Origin: Ornithodoros turicata
Lineage: Eukaryota > Arthropoda > Arachnida > Ixodida > Argasidae
Direction of reading: 5' to 3'
Length of the DNA: 64,000 nt
Assembly (NCBI RefSeq): GCF_037126465.1
Contig: NC_088204.1
Coordinates: 64,603,807 to 64,667,806 of the forward strand
Below the pieces are notes generated by a model. It was given only the letters and a program-made list of their open reading frames with translations, was not told the origin of the DNA and did not search any database. The translations under genes were made by a program, and so were the position numbers. Below are positions 41,238 to 52,203 of this stretch, in pieces. Each line of letters opens with the position of its first letter. Position 1 is the first letter of the stretch.

Positions 41238-42425
41238 AACAAGATTATTTTATTGACAGACCTGCTTCTTAAATAACCTGAGCCAGCAATGCCCTCTTCT
41301 GCAAGGTTACCCTTTTACACCATCAAGCCTGCCTAGTAACTATACAGGGTGTCCACGCTAAGTGTGAACAGATTTTTTAAAATTATACCAATCACTTTTT
41401 CCGTGATGAAATCAATTGCAATATAGCATATGCTGAAGGGCACTCCCTAGGGGTCATTAACAGACTCCTAAGGCAATGTCTTAATTAACTTTCAATAATT
41501 ATCTTTTTAATTATTAAAGCTACGAAGTTGCTCCAATGAGAACATCTGATCTCTTCGGTCACCAGATACCAAAACCGTTTTCAGAACAAAAATCCGTTCG
41601 GTAGATCGTCCGCAAAAAATTCGTGAAGGAACGCCATTTTTTTCTTTATTTGGTTCATTGCGCATCTTCAAAGAAGCGGCTTTCCTTTACCCTCAGTGTG
41701 AGAGAGTGAAGGAGCACAGTGCCGCCTCATGCGTCGAAGATTAGCTTTAACTTGCCGAAACAAAACAAAAACACAAATCTATCGGGTGACTCTATTGCGA
41801 CTGCCCTTATCTTGGGCTGCATTTTCTGTTTTCTTTTAATCTTTTTCCAGGACCCAAGAGGCGATAGTGGGCTCTTTCATCCTCTCGTATTGGGGGCGAA
41901 GGAAAGACGCGTCTCTAGAGATGCGCAATGAATAAAATAAAGAAAAAAATGGCGTTCCTTCACGAAATTTTTTGCGGACGATCTATCGAACGGATTTTTG
42001 TTCTGAAAACGGCTTTGGTATCTGGTGACCGGTGAGATCAGATGTTCTCATTGGAGCAACTTCGTAGCTTTCATAATTAAAAGGTTAATTATTGAAAGTT
42101 AATTAAGACATTGCCTTAGAAGTCTGTTAATACCCCCCTAGGGAGTGCCCTTCAGCATATGCTATATTGCAATTGATTTCATCTCGGAAAAAGTGATTGA
42201 TATATTTTTAAAAAATCTGTTCACACTTAGCGTGGACACCCTGTATGTTTTTGAAAGCGGAGTACTTATCAAGAGGCCCTCCTGTTGGCAACTCTTTAAG
42301 TCCTGTACTTTCGAAAAGATAAAGGCACTAGGCAGGCTTGAGGGTGCAAAAGGGTAACCTTGCAGAAGAGGGCGTTGCTGGCTTAGGTTATTTTAGAGGC
42401 AGGCCTGTCAATAAAAATCTTGTTC
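41238..42425. repeat. Outer palindrome enclosing FB-A copy 3
   Basis: 41238-41338 and 42327-42425 are inverted repeats of about 100 bp with roughly 90% match (AACAAGATTATTTTATTGAC pairs with GTCAATAAAAATCTTGTT; ACTAGGCAGGCTTG closes the inner side). FB-A copy 3 occupies most of the space between them. The outer pair is not part of FB-A, because FB-A ends at TA. Confidence 0.85.
41345..42243. mobile_element. Foldback element FB-A, copy 3 (most complete)
   Basis: An 899-bp element with termini CAGGGTGTCCACGCTAAGTG and CACTTAGCGTGGACACCCTG, flanked by TA (41343-41344, 42244-42245). The arms are about 390 bp and mirror each other from the termini through AAATCCGTTCGGTAGATCGT-like blocks. The centre contains CCTTATCTTGGGCTGCATTT. 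No transposase frame is present. Confidence 0.92.
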
Positions 42426-42569
42426 GTCAGTCTGTGCTGTGAGTTGTGTCGTCCTTTCGCTTGTTTCCCGGCACGGGGGTTTTTATCGCTTTTATAGTAT
42501 GAAATATCGAACAGCCCAATCTTTAACCATTTCCTATAAAAGGCCACATGCCATGCGCGAGTACCATAA
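42426..42569. other. Spacer
   Basis: Nothing recognised. Confidence 0.3.
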
Positions 42570-42901
42570 TTGGCCAGCTCTCACTTGGCGACGGCCGACG
42601 CGACGTCGTGAGCTGGCGGCGGAAATGGACGCGCATTTCCGGCGTTGGGAGAGGAGAGACGTCGAACCAAAAAAATTGGCATGCCGGTCTCTTTCACGAC
42701 ATCGGCGAGATGTGGGGAGAACGATACACTGGCGACCAAAAAGGTGACAGAAAAAGGCCACGCCTCTTGAGTGTTCGTCTGCTTTGGACGACGGAATGCC
42801 ACTGTGGTGGCGACATGAAAATCATGCGCCTTGGCGGGGCACTCTACTTCCGCCGCCCGTTCGCGACGTCGCGTGGGGCGTCGCCAAGTGAGAATTGGCC
42901 C
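42570..42901. mobile_element. PIF/Harbinger-type MITE, copy 2
   Basis: Same family as 32242-32578: TGGCCAGCTCTCACTTGGCG at the left, CGCCAAGTGAGAATTGGCCC at the right, and the shared internal GCGGAAATGGACGCGCATTT. The left terminal base has mutated and the target duplication (TAA/TTA) is not clear. Confidence 0.8.
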
Positions 42902-43196
42902 TAAGCATCCCTAAAACTATACTGGGAGCTTCATAGGTGGACGTCACTTTTCGTATATCCATCGGAGGTTGCGTGTCGGCAGTTTAAAAATTTTCCTAGT
43001 CTTGACAGAATTCTCTGATGGAATGGAGTGTTGCGAGAGAGAAAAAACGCGCTATTGCACTGCAGAAGATCGGCTCTCGAGGGATCTACAGAATATCTAA
43101 ACCAAAATGAGTAAGAAACACAGACATTGTAGTAGTCTTGAGTTAATACCCCAAGCCATTCCTCACTTCAATGCAGAGTTGGAGGTAACTCATTAC
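42902..43196. other. Spacer ending in the left part of repeat beta
   Basis: Non-coding. GTAACTCATTAC at 43185-43196 is the edge of the AACT-rich sequence that continues at 44538 after the Copia insertion. Confidence 0.45.
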
Positions 43197-43323
43197 TATT
43201 AGAAGTCGACATGCTAACCTCGTTGCGTGCGCACCCATTCTGGCGCACCTGCCCCACTTTCGGAATAAACCCGTCCCGTGCACACGCACTGTTGCTGGCT
43301 CCTAGGTTTACTGCTTTCTCACA
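43197..43323 (+). repeat. Copia 5' LTR
   Basis: Pairs with 44408-44537; shared core CGCACCCATTCTGGCGCACC. It ends CTCACA. Confidence 0.9.
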
Positions 43324-43344
43324 GGTTATGGGCCCAGAACACTA

Positions 43345-43484
43345 GAACTGTGGATATCGGAGACAGCAGCAAGTTTACGGTTGTAAAGCTTACGGACGGC
43401 AATTATCAGGTCTGGAAGTTCAAAATGAAGATGTTGCTGACCCGGGAAGGAACGTGGACGTACGTGGACGGACCTACTCCATAG
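43345..43484 (+). pseudogene. Copia Gag N-terminal fragment
   Basis: Encodes FTVVKLTDGNYQVWKFKMKM followed by LLTREGTW. The pattern L-x-G-x-N-Y-x-x-W-K-x-x-M is the standard opening of Copia Gag. No ATG opens this frame directly (the true start is probably mutated), and a stop at 43482 ends it. Confidence 0.8.
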
Positions 43485-43649
43485 CACCTTCTGCAGGCTG
43501 GAAGGCTGGCGATGAGAAAGCGCAGAGCACGATTTGCCTCAGCGTTGAGGACAATCAGATTATGTGCATCTGTAATTGCGGCTCAGCGAAGGCGATGTGG
43601 CAAGAGCTACGCAAGGTTCATGTGTTGCCCTTACTGCTCAGTACTCAGT

Positions 43650-44407
43650 ACTGCTAAGATCAGCTTCACACCAATGGATCCAGACTATCTGAAGTTTACA
43701 GGGGAAGATCTACTGCCCAGCAACGATCTGTATCGGAAAGCAGTCGGAGAGCTGCTGTATCTGAGCACGACAACACGGCCTGATATTGTCTGTGCAACTG
43801 GCATACTTTGTCGTCGAGTGAGCAATCCGCGTCAGCGAGATTGGGGGGCCGGGAAGAAGCTGTTCAGGTACCTGATGCATACTCGGGACTTTAAGCTGAC
43901 CCTTACAGGTCGACAAAGCTTGGATTTGACAGGATATGTCGACGCAGGCTGGGCCGGCAACGTCAGTGACCGCAACTCAACAAGTGGCTACATCATCCTG
44001 CTTGGAGGCAGCCCGGTCACTTGGTCCAGCAGAAAACAGTCATCTGTGTCTCTGTCAAGCACCGAAGCAGAGTACATTTCCGCGGCTTATGCTTCACAGG
44101 AAGTTTTGTGGCTGCGTCCATTGTTGGAAGATTTCGGACTAGTCATTGATCAATCGACACCTATGTTCGAGGATAATCAGGGCTGCATTAAGCTTGCCCT
44201 TAGTGAAGGGATCAACGCCAGGACAAAGCACATCGATGTCCGTCACCATCACTTACGTGATCTAGTAGCACGCAACATCATCAGCTTTCAGTACCGCGAG
44301 TCCGCTGACAACATCGCGGACGCGTTGACGAAACCTTTATCACGACCGAGACTGGAAGCGTTAAGGCAACGGATGGGGCTCATCAGGGATAACCTGTCGA
44401 GGGGGGG
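43650..44407 (+). pseudogene. Copia reverse transcriptase C-terminus and RNase H
   Basis: An open frame of about 250 residues: YRKAVGELLYLSTTTRPDIV and LFRYLMHTRDFKLTL (RT/connection), then RNase H with LTGYVDAGWAGNVSDRNSTS, SLSSTEAEYISAA, MFEDNQGCIKLA and HIDVRHHHLRDL, and the tail NIADALTKPLSR. The acidic residues of RNase H are present. It is fused to Gag-derived sequence by the internal deletion near 43650, so no complete Pol can be made. The open frame runs on into the 3' LTR. Confidence 0.92.
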
Positions 44408-44537
44408 TGTTAGAAGAACTCGACATGCTAACCTCGTGTCGTGCGCACCCATTCTGGCGCACCTGCCCCACTTTCGGAATAAACCCGTCCCGTGCACACG
44501 CACTGTTGCTGGCTCCCAGGTTTACTGCTTTCTCACA
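44408..44537 (+). repeat. Copia 3' LTR
   Basis: Begins TGTTAGAAG and ends CTCACA; about three bases longer than the 5' copy near its start. Confidence 0.9.
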
Positions 44538-44704
44538 GTTACAAGTAACTCGTTACTGCAACTAAGTTCCTTTTTTTGGTAACTTGTAACTTAACTCGGT
44601 ACTTTTGCGCCGTGGTAACTTTCAGAGGAACTCGTTCCTTTTTCAGGTAACTTTGCCAAAATAACTTAAGTTAAGTTCCAAGTTACTTTTAACTTGCTTT
44701 TCAT

Positions 44705-44815
44705 TCACGTCCACATATTTTCTTGCTTTCTCTCTCACATACTCACCGTAGTTTTGGCGCTCTATGGCCTTTGTTGCCTTTGTGCCATTAAACCCATAAT
44801 CTCTCTCTCTCTCTC
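44705..44815 (+). mobile_element. I-like LINE 3' stub (copy F)
   Basis: CACCGTAGTTTTGGCGCTCT, then GGCCTTTGTTGCCTTTGTGC, ending in CATAAT plus a long TC repeat. It has the (TC)n tail type, as in copies A and B. Confidence 0.85.
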
Positions 44816-44859
44816 TCGCTTTCTCTCCAGTTCTTTCATGGCATTTTTTGCCATAAAAC

Positions 44860-45084
44860 GTGTTATTCAATCAATTACAGTATTTTATTCAGGAAGTAAG
44901 AACCGTTGCCATTGAAATGAAGCTGAACCATTGTGCGCTCACAGGAAGTAAGATGCAAAGCGTTCAAATAGACCTCTACCAGAGAAACGTCATCATGACA
45001 TTGGTAGACCAACTGAAACCGAAACAAATCGGAAGGAGAGGGCTGGGTTCCACGAACGGGCACTTGTTCGCTGCCTCCCATTGA
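44860..45084 (+). CDS. Hypothetical short frame next to repeat beta
   Basis: Encodes VRTVAIEMKLNHCALTGSKM and then VQIDLYQRNVIMTLVDQLKP before the block shared with repeat beta. I do not recognise it. Its position, directly abutting the beta terminal block as the DNA polymerase remnant does at copy 1, makes it a candidate for another gene of the same parent element. It has no proper ATG near the start and is probably truncated. Confidence 0.25.
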   Translation: MLFNQLQYFIQEVRTVAIEMKLNHCALTGSKMQSVQIDLYQRNVIMTLVDQLKPKQIGRRGLGSTNGHLFAASH

Positions 45085-45545
45085 AAGAAAAGTAGGACTG
45101 AGGGTCGCGTCCCTTTAAGGGACCATATTGTAATCCCCTCAAGACAGTGGCATTCGGGCGCTACCTTGTTCACCTCTAGCTTCGAGCGTAGTTCACTTCT
45201 ACCAAATTTTGGCGCTGTCGGACACTATGACGTCATTTGTTTACAAACAGGGAGGGGTCTATTGTTGAACACGAACGAAAACGATCTAAGCGTGTTGCAC
45301 TCCTCCGCAGGCAACTCAAGGTCTAACTCAACTGCTCACGCACGCTGCACCTGCGTAATGCTATTTTGTGTCCGAAGTAACTGGGAAATAACTCGTTCTT
45401 TTTTTTAAGTAACTCAGTAACTGCGAGTTACATTTCAGGCTGAAGAACTTTATTGAAGAACGTTATTAAGTTAGTTACATTTTGCACAGGGTAACTTAAC
45501 TTGTAATGAGTTCTTTTTGATGGGTAACTTCTCAATCTATGCTTC

Positions 45546-46507
45546 AATGTCGCATGTGTGAGTAAATTAAGTAGATTGAGACACCTCACCCCTTCTGTTT
45601 AACCGCGGCAGCAAACAGGGCTATCGGATTCGCCAAAGCACAGAAGACGAAATTAAGCTATAAGTATAGTATATGTGCTCTCTGCATCCACTTCCACTTT
45701 GAATCCAATGCATAAAAGGAAATAGACATTGAGGTTTTCATCCTTTACAACTGGAGAGCGTTTATATTATTTTATTTTTTTACTTTTTTCTGTTCACTTC
45801 TTGAAATGCTACATGCATTGCATATTTTGAAAAGTCTTGGAAACAAAAGAAAGAATTGAAGCAAGAGAAATTAAATTCTGTCATGACAGGAGTCGGAAGA
45901 AAGACTCAGAAACAAATTTTATTTCTTTTTTACTTTTTGTGGAGCTTTCATTAGACGCTTACGTCCTAATGGTCCCATCAAACCGCTAAACCCTTAGTCC
46001 TATTGGAGATGTCCAACATTACGATAGGCCTATTGGCCTAATGGTTTGATTAGGATTGGCTGTGATGGACTTTTTGATAGGGTTTCGTCAACCAGAAAGT
46101 ATCCAAGGGAAAGCTTCCACTGTTCGTTCGGGGCAACAAGTAGCATAACAAAGGCCTGCTTGGCCACAGCACAAGCATCATCTGAGCTTGGTCGTACGCT
46201 TACGTAGCCGTAGGTTCTCCACCCATCTACACAGAAACCTCTGCGTGTTAAACGACGGCTCGCCTTTCGGAACTTTCAGAACTTTCATCCATGCAACCTA
46301 GTTCTCTTCCTGCCACGACTTAACCGTCGCGTCGGCGTTCCTAGCCCACCGTCTCCTCTGGTTTGTCGATGCGGACACTCTTGGCAGCGATCGCTTACCT
46401 GTCCTAGTTGATATCCCGTACTCCCGACGCTCGCCTATCTCAAACTTCGTCAGGCGAACCGATTGGCACCATTTCGCAGGGGCACTCGAGTCAACCCTTC
46501 CAAGTGA
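45546..46507. other. No recognisable gene
   Basis: AT-rich non-coding sequence with T-runs near 45770-45790 and 45916-45940. A minus frame at 46298-46525 has no domain. Confidence 0.4.
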
Positions 46508-46632
46508 TGTACGAGGGGTGTTCAAGTAAAACCGTGACTTTTCATTTTTCGCAAAAGTAAAATGAACATACAGGCGAGAAATTAGTTTTATTTTGCAACG
46601 TAATCTCCAGCTGCACTAATGCACTTGTCTAC
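46508..46632 (-). mobile_element. Truncated mariner end
   Basis: CGAGGGGTGTTCAAGTAAAAC through GCACTAATGCACTTGTC matches the left 125 bp of the mariner at 46792 with several differences, then stops. It is an older, separate fragment of the same family. Confidence 0.88.
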
Positions 46633-46791
46633 CGCTTGCCTTCTGATAGTTCGGCGTTATGATTTTCGGCCTTTTGATACTTACACTCAATCAGCCTAAA
46701 TAAATGCATTGCATTTAGCAACAACTATTCAAACAAAAAGAAAAGGAGAAGAAGGAAGCTCCTAAAACTCCTTGAATTTCGTCTTTATGTA

Positions 46792-48084
46792 CGAGGGGTG
46801 TTCAAGTCAAACCGGGACTATTCCTTTTTCGCAAAAGTAAAATGAACTTACGGGCGAGAAATTAGTTTTATTTTTCAAAGTAATCTCCAGCTGCACTAAT
46901 GCACTTGTCCCAGAGTTTCACGAAGGCTTGGATGCCAGCAGCGTAGAAATCCTTACCAGCGCGTAGCAGCCATGGTTGGACCGCATTCTTGAGCTCATCG
47001 TCGCAGCTGAAGTGGCGGCCCCCCAAGGAACGCCTTCAGTGGCCCGAAGAGATGGAAATTGCTGGGTGCGAGGTCTCGACTGTAAGGGGGATGTGGCAGC
47101 AACTCCCAGCTAAGTTACTGCAAGGTGCGTATCGTAAGATGCGCGGTATGCGGGCGTGCATTGTCCTGTAGGAGGAGGACCTTGGTGATGAGGCCCAGCC
47201 GCTTTTGCTTCAGCGCCTTATGCACACCCCTGAGAACCTGGCAGTAATATGCACTATTGATGGTGGAACCACTGGGCAGAAAATCAACATGAACAATGCC
47301 AGCCTTGTCCCAGAAAACCGTGGCCATGACCTTACCCGCAGACGGGGTGCTTCGGAACATCTTGGGAGCTAGCGAGCCCGGATGCTTCCACTGTTTTGAT
47401 GCGCGTTTAGACTCGGGAGTGAAATGGTGCACCCATGTTTCATCGCACGTGATGATCTGATCAAAGAACGGCTATCCTTCGGTGTCGAAACGGTACCTTG
47501 GCTCTTGGGAGATTTCCAGTCTTCCTTGCCGGTCAAACACGGAGAGCTGCCTCGGGACCCAACGGGCACTAACTTTCCGAAACTGGAGGTGTTCAGGAAT
47601 GATAGTGTTCAACGTTCCCACAGAAAGGTCCGTCTTTCGAGCCAGTTCGAGACATGTTATCCGTCGGTTCTTGAGGATCAGGCGCTCCACAAGTTGGATG
47701 TTCTGAGGAACTCCGACACTGAGCTCTGAGCCGCTCAGGCCGGGATCGTCCTGCACTGATGTACGGCCGTCTCGTAAGCGTTTGCACCACTCAAACGCTT
47801 TGCTGTGGCTAAGTGTATCGTGGCCATACTGAGCCTGAAGTCTTCTGTGAATTACAGATGACTTTACACACGAGAAACTTCATGACAATTCGCTGTTCGA
47901 TGTGCGTGCTCACCTCGTTGTCGGCTATCTTGTCCAGCACGTGTCTTCTGTTTCGCACAAACTTTGGACCGCCACGTGGTGAACGTGGAGGCCTGTCGCG
48001 TGTGAAAATGACGAAAAAGAAGTAGCGCGAGCCATTTGTACACTCAGGAGGCAGTAAGTCCAGGTTTGACTTGAACACCTCTCG
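46792..48084 (-). mobile_element. Full-length mariner element (1293 bp), TA target duplication
   Basis: The left terminus CGAGGGGTGTTCAAGTCAAA and right terminus TTTGACTTGAACACCTCTCG are imperfect inverted repeats of about 28 bp; TA flanks are at 46790-46791 and 48085-48086. The size is typical of mariner (about 1.3 kb). It carries a decayed transposase on the minus strand. Confidence 0.93.
46850..47960 (-). pseudogene. Mariner transposase (DD34D), frameshifted
   Basis: Minus-strand order: THIEQRIVMKFLVCKVICNS (first helix-turn-helix), AFEWCKRLRDGRTSVQDDPG, QLVERLILKNRRITCLELAR (second helix-turn-helix), then IITCDETWVHHFTPESKRAS (first catalytic Asp), VFWDKAGIVHVDFLPSG, LLLQDNARPHTA (second Asp) and PHPPYSRDLAPSNFHLF (third Asp), ending WDKCISAAGDYFEK. 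All three catalytic Asp are recognisable. There is a stop after the RYRFDTEG segment, a stop before LSWELL and a frameshift near 47840, so it is inactive. Confidence 0.92.
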
Positions 48085-48086
48085 TA

Positions 48087-48775
48087 CATGGCAGTGTTCT
48101 GGATTTCTGCCACGTTGTGTTCAACGCGACCCGAGAAGCTACCAGGACATACTGTGCCCCACGTCAATTCTCTGTTATTGATGCGGAATATGAAGGTCTA
48201 AGTTATGACTCTTGCCACCGTGCATCTGCCCCTTACCGTTTCGTCTGTCTATCCACCGCCGGTGTGCTGCTCGTACCCAAGCGTTCAGAGCAGAGGCTGC
48301 CTCCTACAATAGTCACTGCCACCGATCGATCCCTCGGTGGACTTCTTTATTACGTGTCGCTGCACTCGTCATGAGGAATCGCCGCTTCACCACCTCCGCC
48401 TGAACGTCGCCCACACACTGCTGCTTCTATTCAAAATGGGTCAATCCAGCAGCCCCCTCTGCACTAGCTGTGAGTGGTGGCTGATATTTCCACTGCATTC
48501 TACACTGCCGGCAACACTCTCTACACCGTGACGCCCTCTGTCGTTGTGTATTCCACATTGGCTACAACACTCTGACATTGGCTACCTTACTGGGTTCCAT
48601 TCCTCAACCAACCCAGTGGACCGTCACCACTGCGCTACTCCACTTTCAACACGTTTCGGACCGCATCAACGCCTTGTGATCGTGTGTGATTTTTCAGTTT
48701 GCTTCTCTTCTTTCCTTCCTTGTTTCTATTTTGGAATAGCAAGACGACTTCTGTCTGACTGATGTTTCCTTTTTT
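48087..48775 (+). mobile_element. I-like LINE 3' part (family 2): RNase H and C-terminal tail
   Basis: Starts at the mariner's right edge. Frames give VVFNATREATRTYCAPRQFS and SVIDAEYEGL (RNase H Glu region), then LHHLRLNVAHTLLLLFKMGQ, SSSPLCTSC and, in another frame, LCRCLHIGYNTLTLATLLG-like tail text before VSDRINAL. The zinc tail and frame changes show a decayed 3' end. The family differs from copies A-F. Confidence 0.65.
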
Positions 48776-48782
48776 CTTTAAT

Positions 48783-49050
48783 AGATCTTCATATCCCCCT
48801 GGAGTGTGAGCGGCGGACTAAGAATAGAGAAAGAAGGGGCGTCAGGATGGAGAAAGGGACGGGGGGAGGGGGTTGGTGTGCGTCCTGGGCTGACTTCAAG
48901 GGAACTGTGCCGACATTTTCTGAAAAGTGTGCTGCACCAAACACAGGGGAAAACCGGTGGTGGGACTCGCACCCACCACCACCTTGTCTTCTGCACGACC
49001 TTGGTTACTAGCAACGTGACGCTTTTACCCACTCAGCCATGCCACTGTCG
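48783..49050 (-). mobile_element. tRNA-derived SINE
   Basis: On the minus strand the head reads TGGCTGAGTGG (A box, 49029-49039), then GTAAAAGCGTCACG, and GGTGCGAGTCCC (B box, 48962-48973), spaced as in a tRNA with a long variable arm. A unique body follows, with GTCGGCACAGTTCCCTTGAA, ending near 48783. There are no acceptor-stem pairs or CCA context for a true tRNA. A piece of the same body appears at 62228-62270. Confidence 0.75.
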
Positions 49051-49782
49051 TTTTATGCTCAGTGTCTGCCCAGCACGTCTCAGGTGATCCCCTCCGCGCC
49101 CTCTGGCGACAGGAACGTTGCGGAGGAACAGTACGTAGACTGTGTGCTCCAGAGCATTCGCGCAAGTATAGGGTTCGTAGACGGGAAGGAGATGCACGCA
49201 GACGCACGGATACCGAAAGTAGTATATGGTCCATAATGCCAGGAAGCGTGGGCGTTTCACTCAACCCGATGTTCATAAATGCGCAACAAAGAGTACAGTG
49301 ACTATAACGCGAAGTGAACGCGTTTGCAGCAGCAACCCGTCTGGCTCATGGCCCATGGAAGCGCGTGGTCGGGTTTGTCGTTGCGCCGCACGCAAATCAC
49401 GTACGGTCACAAAGCAGGCAATGTGTGCTTCGTCTGCTCCAGCGCTGTCGCATTTCGCACGCTGTAGTGCGCCAAAGAATATGTGATTTTCCTTTATCCA
49501 ATTCCAATCGGTGGCGAACGCATTGCTGATCTACTCTCGCACATTGAATGCGGGGAACACAATTTATTCGCTGTCACTGTCGCGAAAATAGCAAAACAAC
49601 ACGCGCTGTTTTGAAAACCACTGCACTCTGGGTCGGCAAGCAGGCGGAGCTTTCCATCTGGTGAACTTCAACACCATATCCACGGTACTGGGCATGCCAT
49701 CCCCCCTGCGTCCTGCAACATTACCAGAGTATAATTTATACGAGTTCACATTTTGCAATCGCACACACACACACCAAACATG
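49051..49782. other. No recognisable gene
   Basis: Overlapping short frames on both strands, none with a domain. A CACACA run occurs near 49762. Confidence 0.4.
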
Positions 49783-50513
49783 TACAAGATACTCAAAAAT
49801 GTATTGAAGATAAGATAATAAATACTGACGTCAGAATGTAATTAAAATAGAGTATAAATACATGAAAATTAAAGTAATTAAGATAGAGTACGAAATACAA
49901 TTAAGTTAAGATACTATTTATCCTTGAACGCAAAAAGTCACCGTTCACTGGTCACTGTGGCAAGTCGTCGCTATGTGATATGAATCACCTAAACCCCGCG
50001 TACTACGCAAGCCCTCCCTGTGTGATTGTGATAGGAGTCATCTAAACACAAGTCCCAAAAAGATGACAAAGGGATACCACATAACTCCACTAAGTATGCG
50101 ACCCATAATAAAGCAAACGTCTAGCAGGTCCCTGTTCGGCGAGGTCAGAATTCGGCGTTACCGCATCAGGGCACACATAATAGAACCCTCACTCGCCAAG
50201 GATTAGTACACGCGGGGCAAGATCTATAAATGGAGACTTCCAAGAAGGGCCAATGTCCGGGTCAAGTCCGAGGAAATCAGGAAATATCCACTGAACAAGC
50301 AACACAATGGAAAGACGAGACACAGAAAGTTTGAGAGGGAGATCCAAAATATGTAATTAGAGTATTGAGTAGAAAATACCATAAAATGTATTTTAAATAG
50401 AGTACAAATACACAAAACAAAAAGTATTGAGTAGAGTACCAAAATACCGCAAATTGTATTTAAAGTACAGTATTTTAAATACAATACTCCAAATAGTACA
50501 AGTCTGACAAACG
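49783..50513. mobile_element. AT-rich MITE-like element with GTATTTTAAATAC words
   Basis: The left end has ACAAGATACTCAAAAATGTATT and the right end AATACAATACTCCAAATAGT followed by ACAAGTCTGAC; these are imperfect inverted repeats. Both sides are dense in AGAGTA, AAATAC and GTATTT. The flanks are CACACA-rich on both sides, so a target duplication cannot be set. Confidence 0.5.
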
Positions 50514-51964
50514 CACACACACAAATAACACATTAAGAAATGATAATGAGATGAGGCTCATGTCGGGGCCAGCAGGCTGGGCGCTACCACAGTGCCAATT
50601 GTAGATAATTAAAGTTGACGGTCGAAATGGCAGTTCAGGTGATCACATCATGGAGGAGAGGCCGGTTGATGACAGAAACTCCCAAAAGTGCACTCGTGTT
50701 CGTGTAGTGACGGTAGGATAGCATAAATAGGATATGGTGGGATGAAATCTAATGAATGTATTTTTCTATGGGGGTGTACAAACTTTGAGATAGAAACGAC
50801 GATGCTTACGTGAAAATGTTGGACGTACTTTTATTTTATTACCCATCAAGAGTTCATTCTTTTTCCTTTTTCAACGTTACAATGACGACTGTTGTTACAT
50901 GCTAAGAACTTCCTTTTCGTTTGTACAGTAGACATCACAAAGAGAATATGAAGACAGATACGGTTTAGATTATGTAACGGGGGAGGAGGTGAGGCTGCAT
51001 GGTCCATAGTCTATTCTTTTATGTTTTCCTTCCTGAACAAGCACTTATTGTGACATCTATTTTTAGACAATCAGGGGTGCTCCTGTCTTGACAACGGGGA
51101 CAGACTGTCTCCGACGCCGCCGATGCCTTCCGGAAGCGCAAAGTGCGTGGAGTCATCGCGCGTTTGTCACAGACGTCAACGAATGTCACGGTACTGCACA
51201 AGGTATGAAATCTGCGTATACAACTATAGGACATTGAGAGGCGGCTCCAAAAAAGAACTACAGGTAATTCAAACCGTACCATAGATTAGATGACTCGTAA
51301 GTGTTTCCAAGTTCCGCGTAGAGCGCCAAGAGTAGGTTCGCAGTGTTCCCCTCTGGTCCCGAACGGTACCAGGATGTGAAAAACAGGGGATCTCAAATTC
51401 CAACGGGAGACAACTCCGAGATGGCCACCGAGATCCAGGCACAACAGATGCATCTCCGCAAGTGGAGAAAACCGAACATTAAGCGTGGGTCATATACCAG
51501 GACGGCTCAAGGTCATGAATGAAGGGGGCAAAACCGATCGATACGTTTAGCCAGCGCGAATATTTTGCATGTTAGCTTTAAAAGCTCGCGAATATGCACC
51601 AATTACTTCATATCCGACGGGATCTCGCTACATGATCAGCGTACGAGCAACAGTTTCAAGCCCACAAGCACGCCATATGCTGCGACTTGGAGGCGTTGTG
51701 CGTCCTCCTAAGCCAATCAAAACGGCTTGAGATTAGCAGGAGTTAACCTCTCACGAAGTGTGGCTGGGAGCGAAATTCCGCACGAGGCTACATTGGAAAA
51801 CCTACTCGTTTGGCCACAAGGAATATGTGATATAAACACACGACGCACTCAGGGAGCAACCACCGCGGAGAGTGATAAGCTATATGTAGAGGGCGTGGTC
51901 TTTCTGACAAAGAAATTTCAAGCTACTCTCATTCCATTCTGTGAGGATGTACACTTTTGTGTCT
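50514..51964. other. 1.4 kb without recognisable gene
   Basis: Only short frames without domains (for example 51019-51282 minus). Confidence 0.45.
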
Positions 51965-52203
51965 ACACTCTTAGAAATGAACTTCACCACATAGCACGCT
52001 CCTAGCCAACCATCACCCCGAACGACAACGTTCTCGCCCCTGATTTGTTGAAAACGTGAGGAGGAGCTTCTTTTGTGCCATTATGCATGGCACAAAATAG
52101 GCTCCTCCTCCCGTTTTCGACAAATCAGGGGCGAGAACGTTGTCATTCGGGGTGATGGTTGGCTAGGAGCGTGCTATGTGGTGTAGTTCATTTTTAAGAG
52201 TCT
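51965..52203. mobile_element. Hairpin MITE 1 (near-perfect palindrome)
   Basis: ACACTCTTAGAAATGAACTT at the left pairs with its inverse at the right; the arms are about 115 bp with few mismatches, including CAACGTTCTCGCCCCTGATT. The loop lies at TTATGCAT near 52082-52089. Confidence 0.92.

Larger units (their letters stand above)
43197..44537 (+). mobile_element. Copia (Ty1) element, internally deleted, LTRs present
   Basis: LTRs at 43197-43323 (127 bp) and 44408-44537 (130 bp) differ at few positions; the left one starts TATTAG instead of TGTTAG. The left LTR is followed by GGTTATGGGCCCAGAACAC, a primer-binding site of the initiator-Met half-tRNA type used by Copia. A GAGGGGGGG purine tract precedes the right LTR. 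The flanks are ATTAC and GTTAC, a 5-bp duplication with one change. Protease, integrase and most of RT are deleted. Confidence 0.9.
44538..45545. repeat. Repeat beta, copy 2 (AACT-rich, with LINE stub)
   Basis: 44538-44700 is dense in GTAACTTGTAACTTAACT words; 45081-45545 aligns with 6221-6640. Between them lie a LINE stub (44705-44815) and a short open frame (44860-45084). The Copia element sits in its left portion. Confidence 0.65.

Noticed and set aside
48955..49045. Functional tRNA gene
   Set aside because: A and B boxes are present, but the acceptor stem does not pair and the sequence continues into a SINE body.
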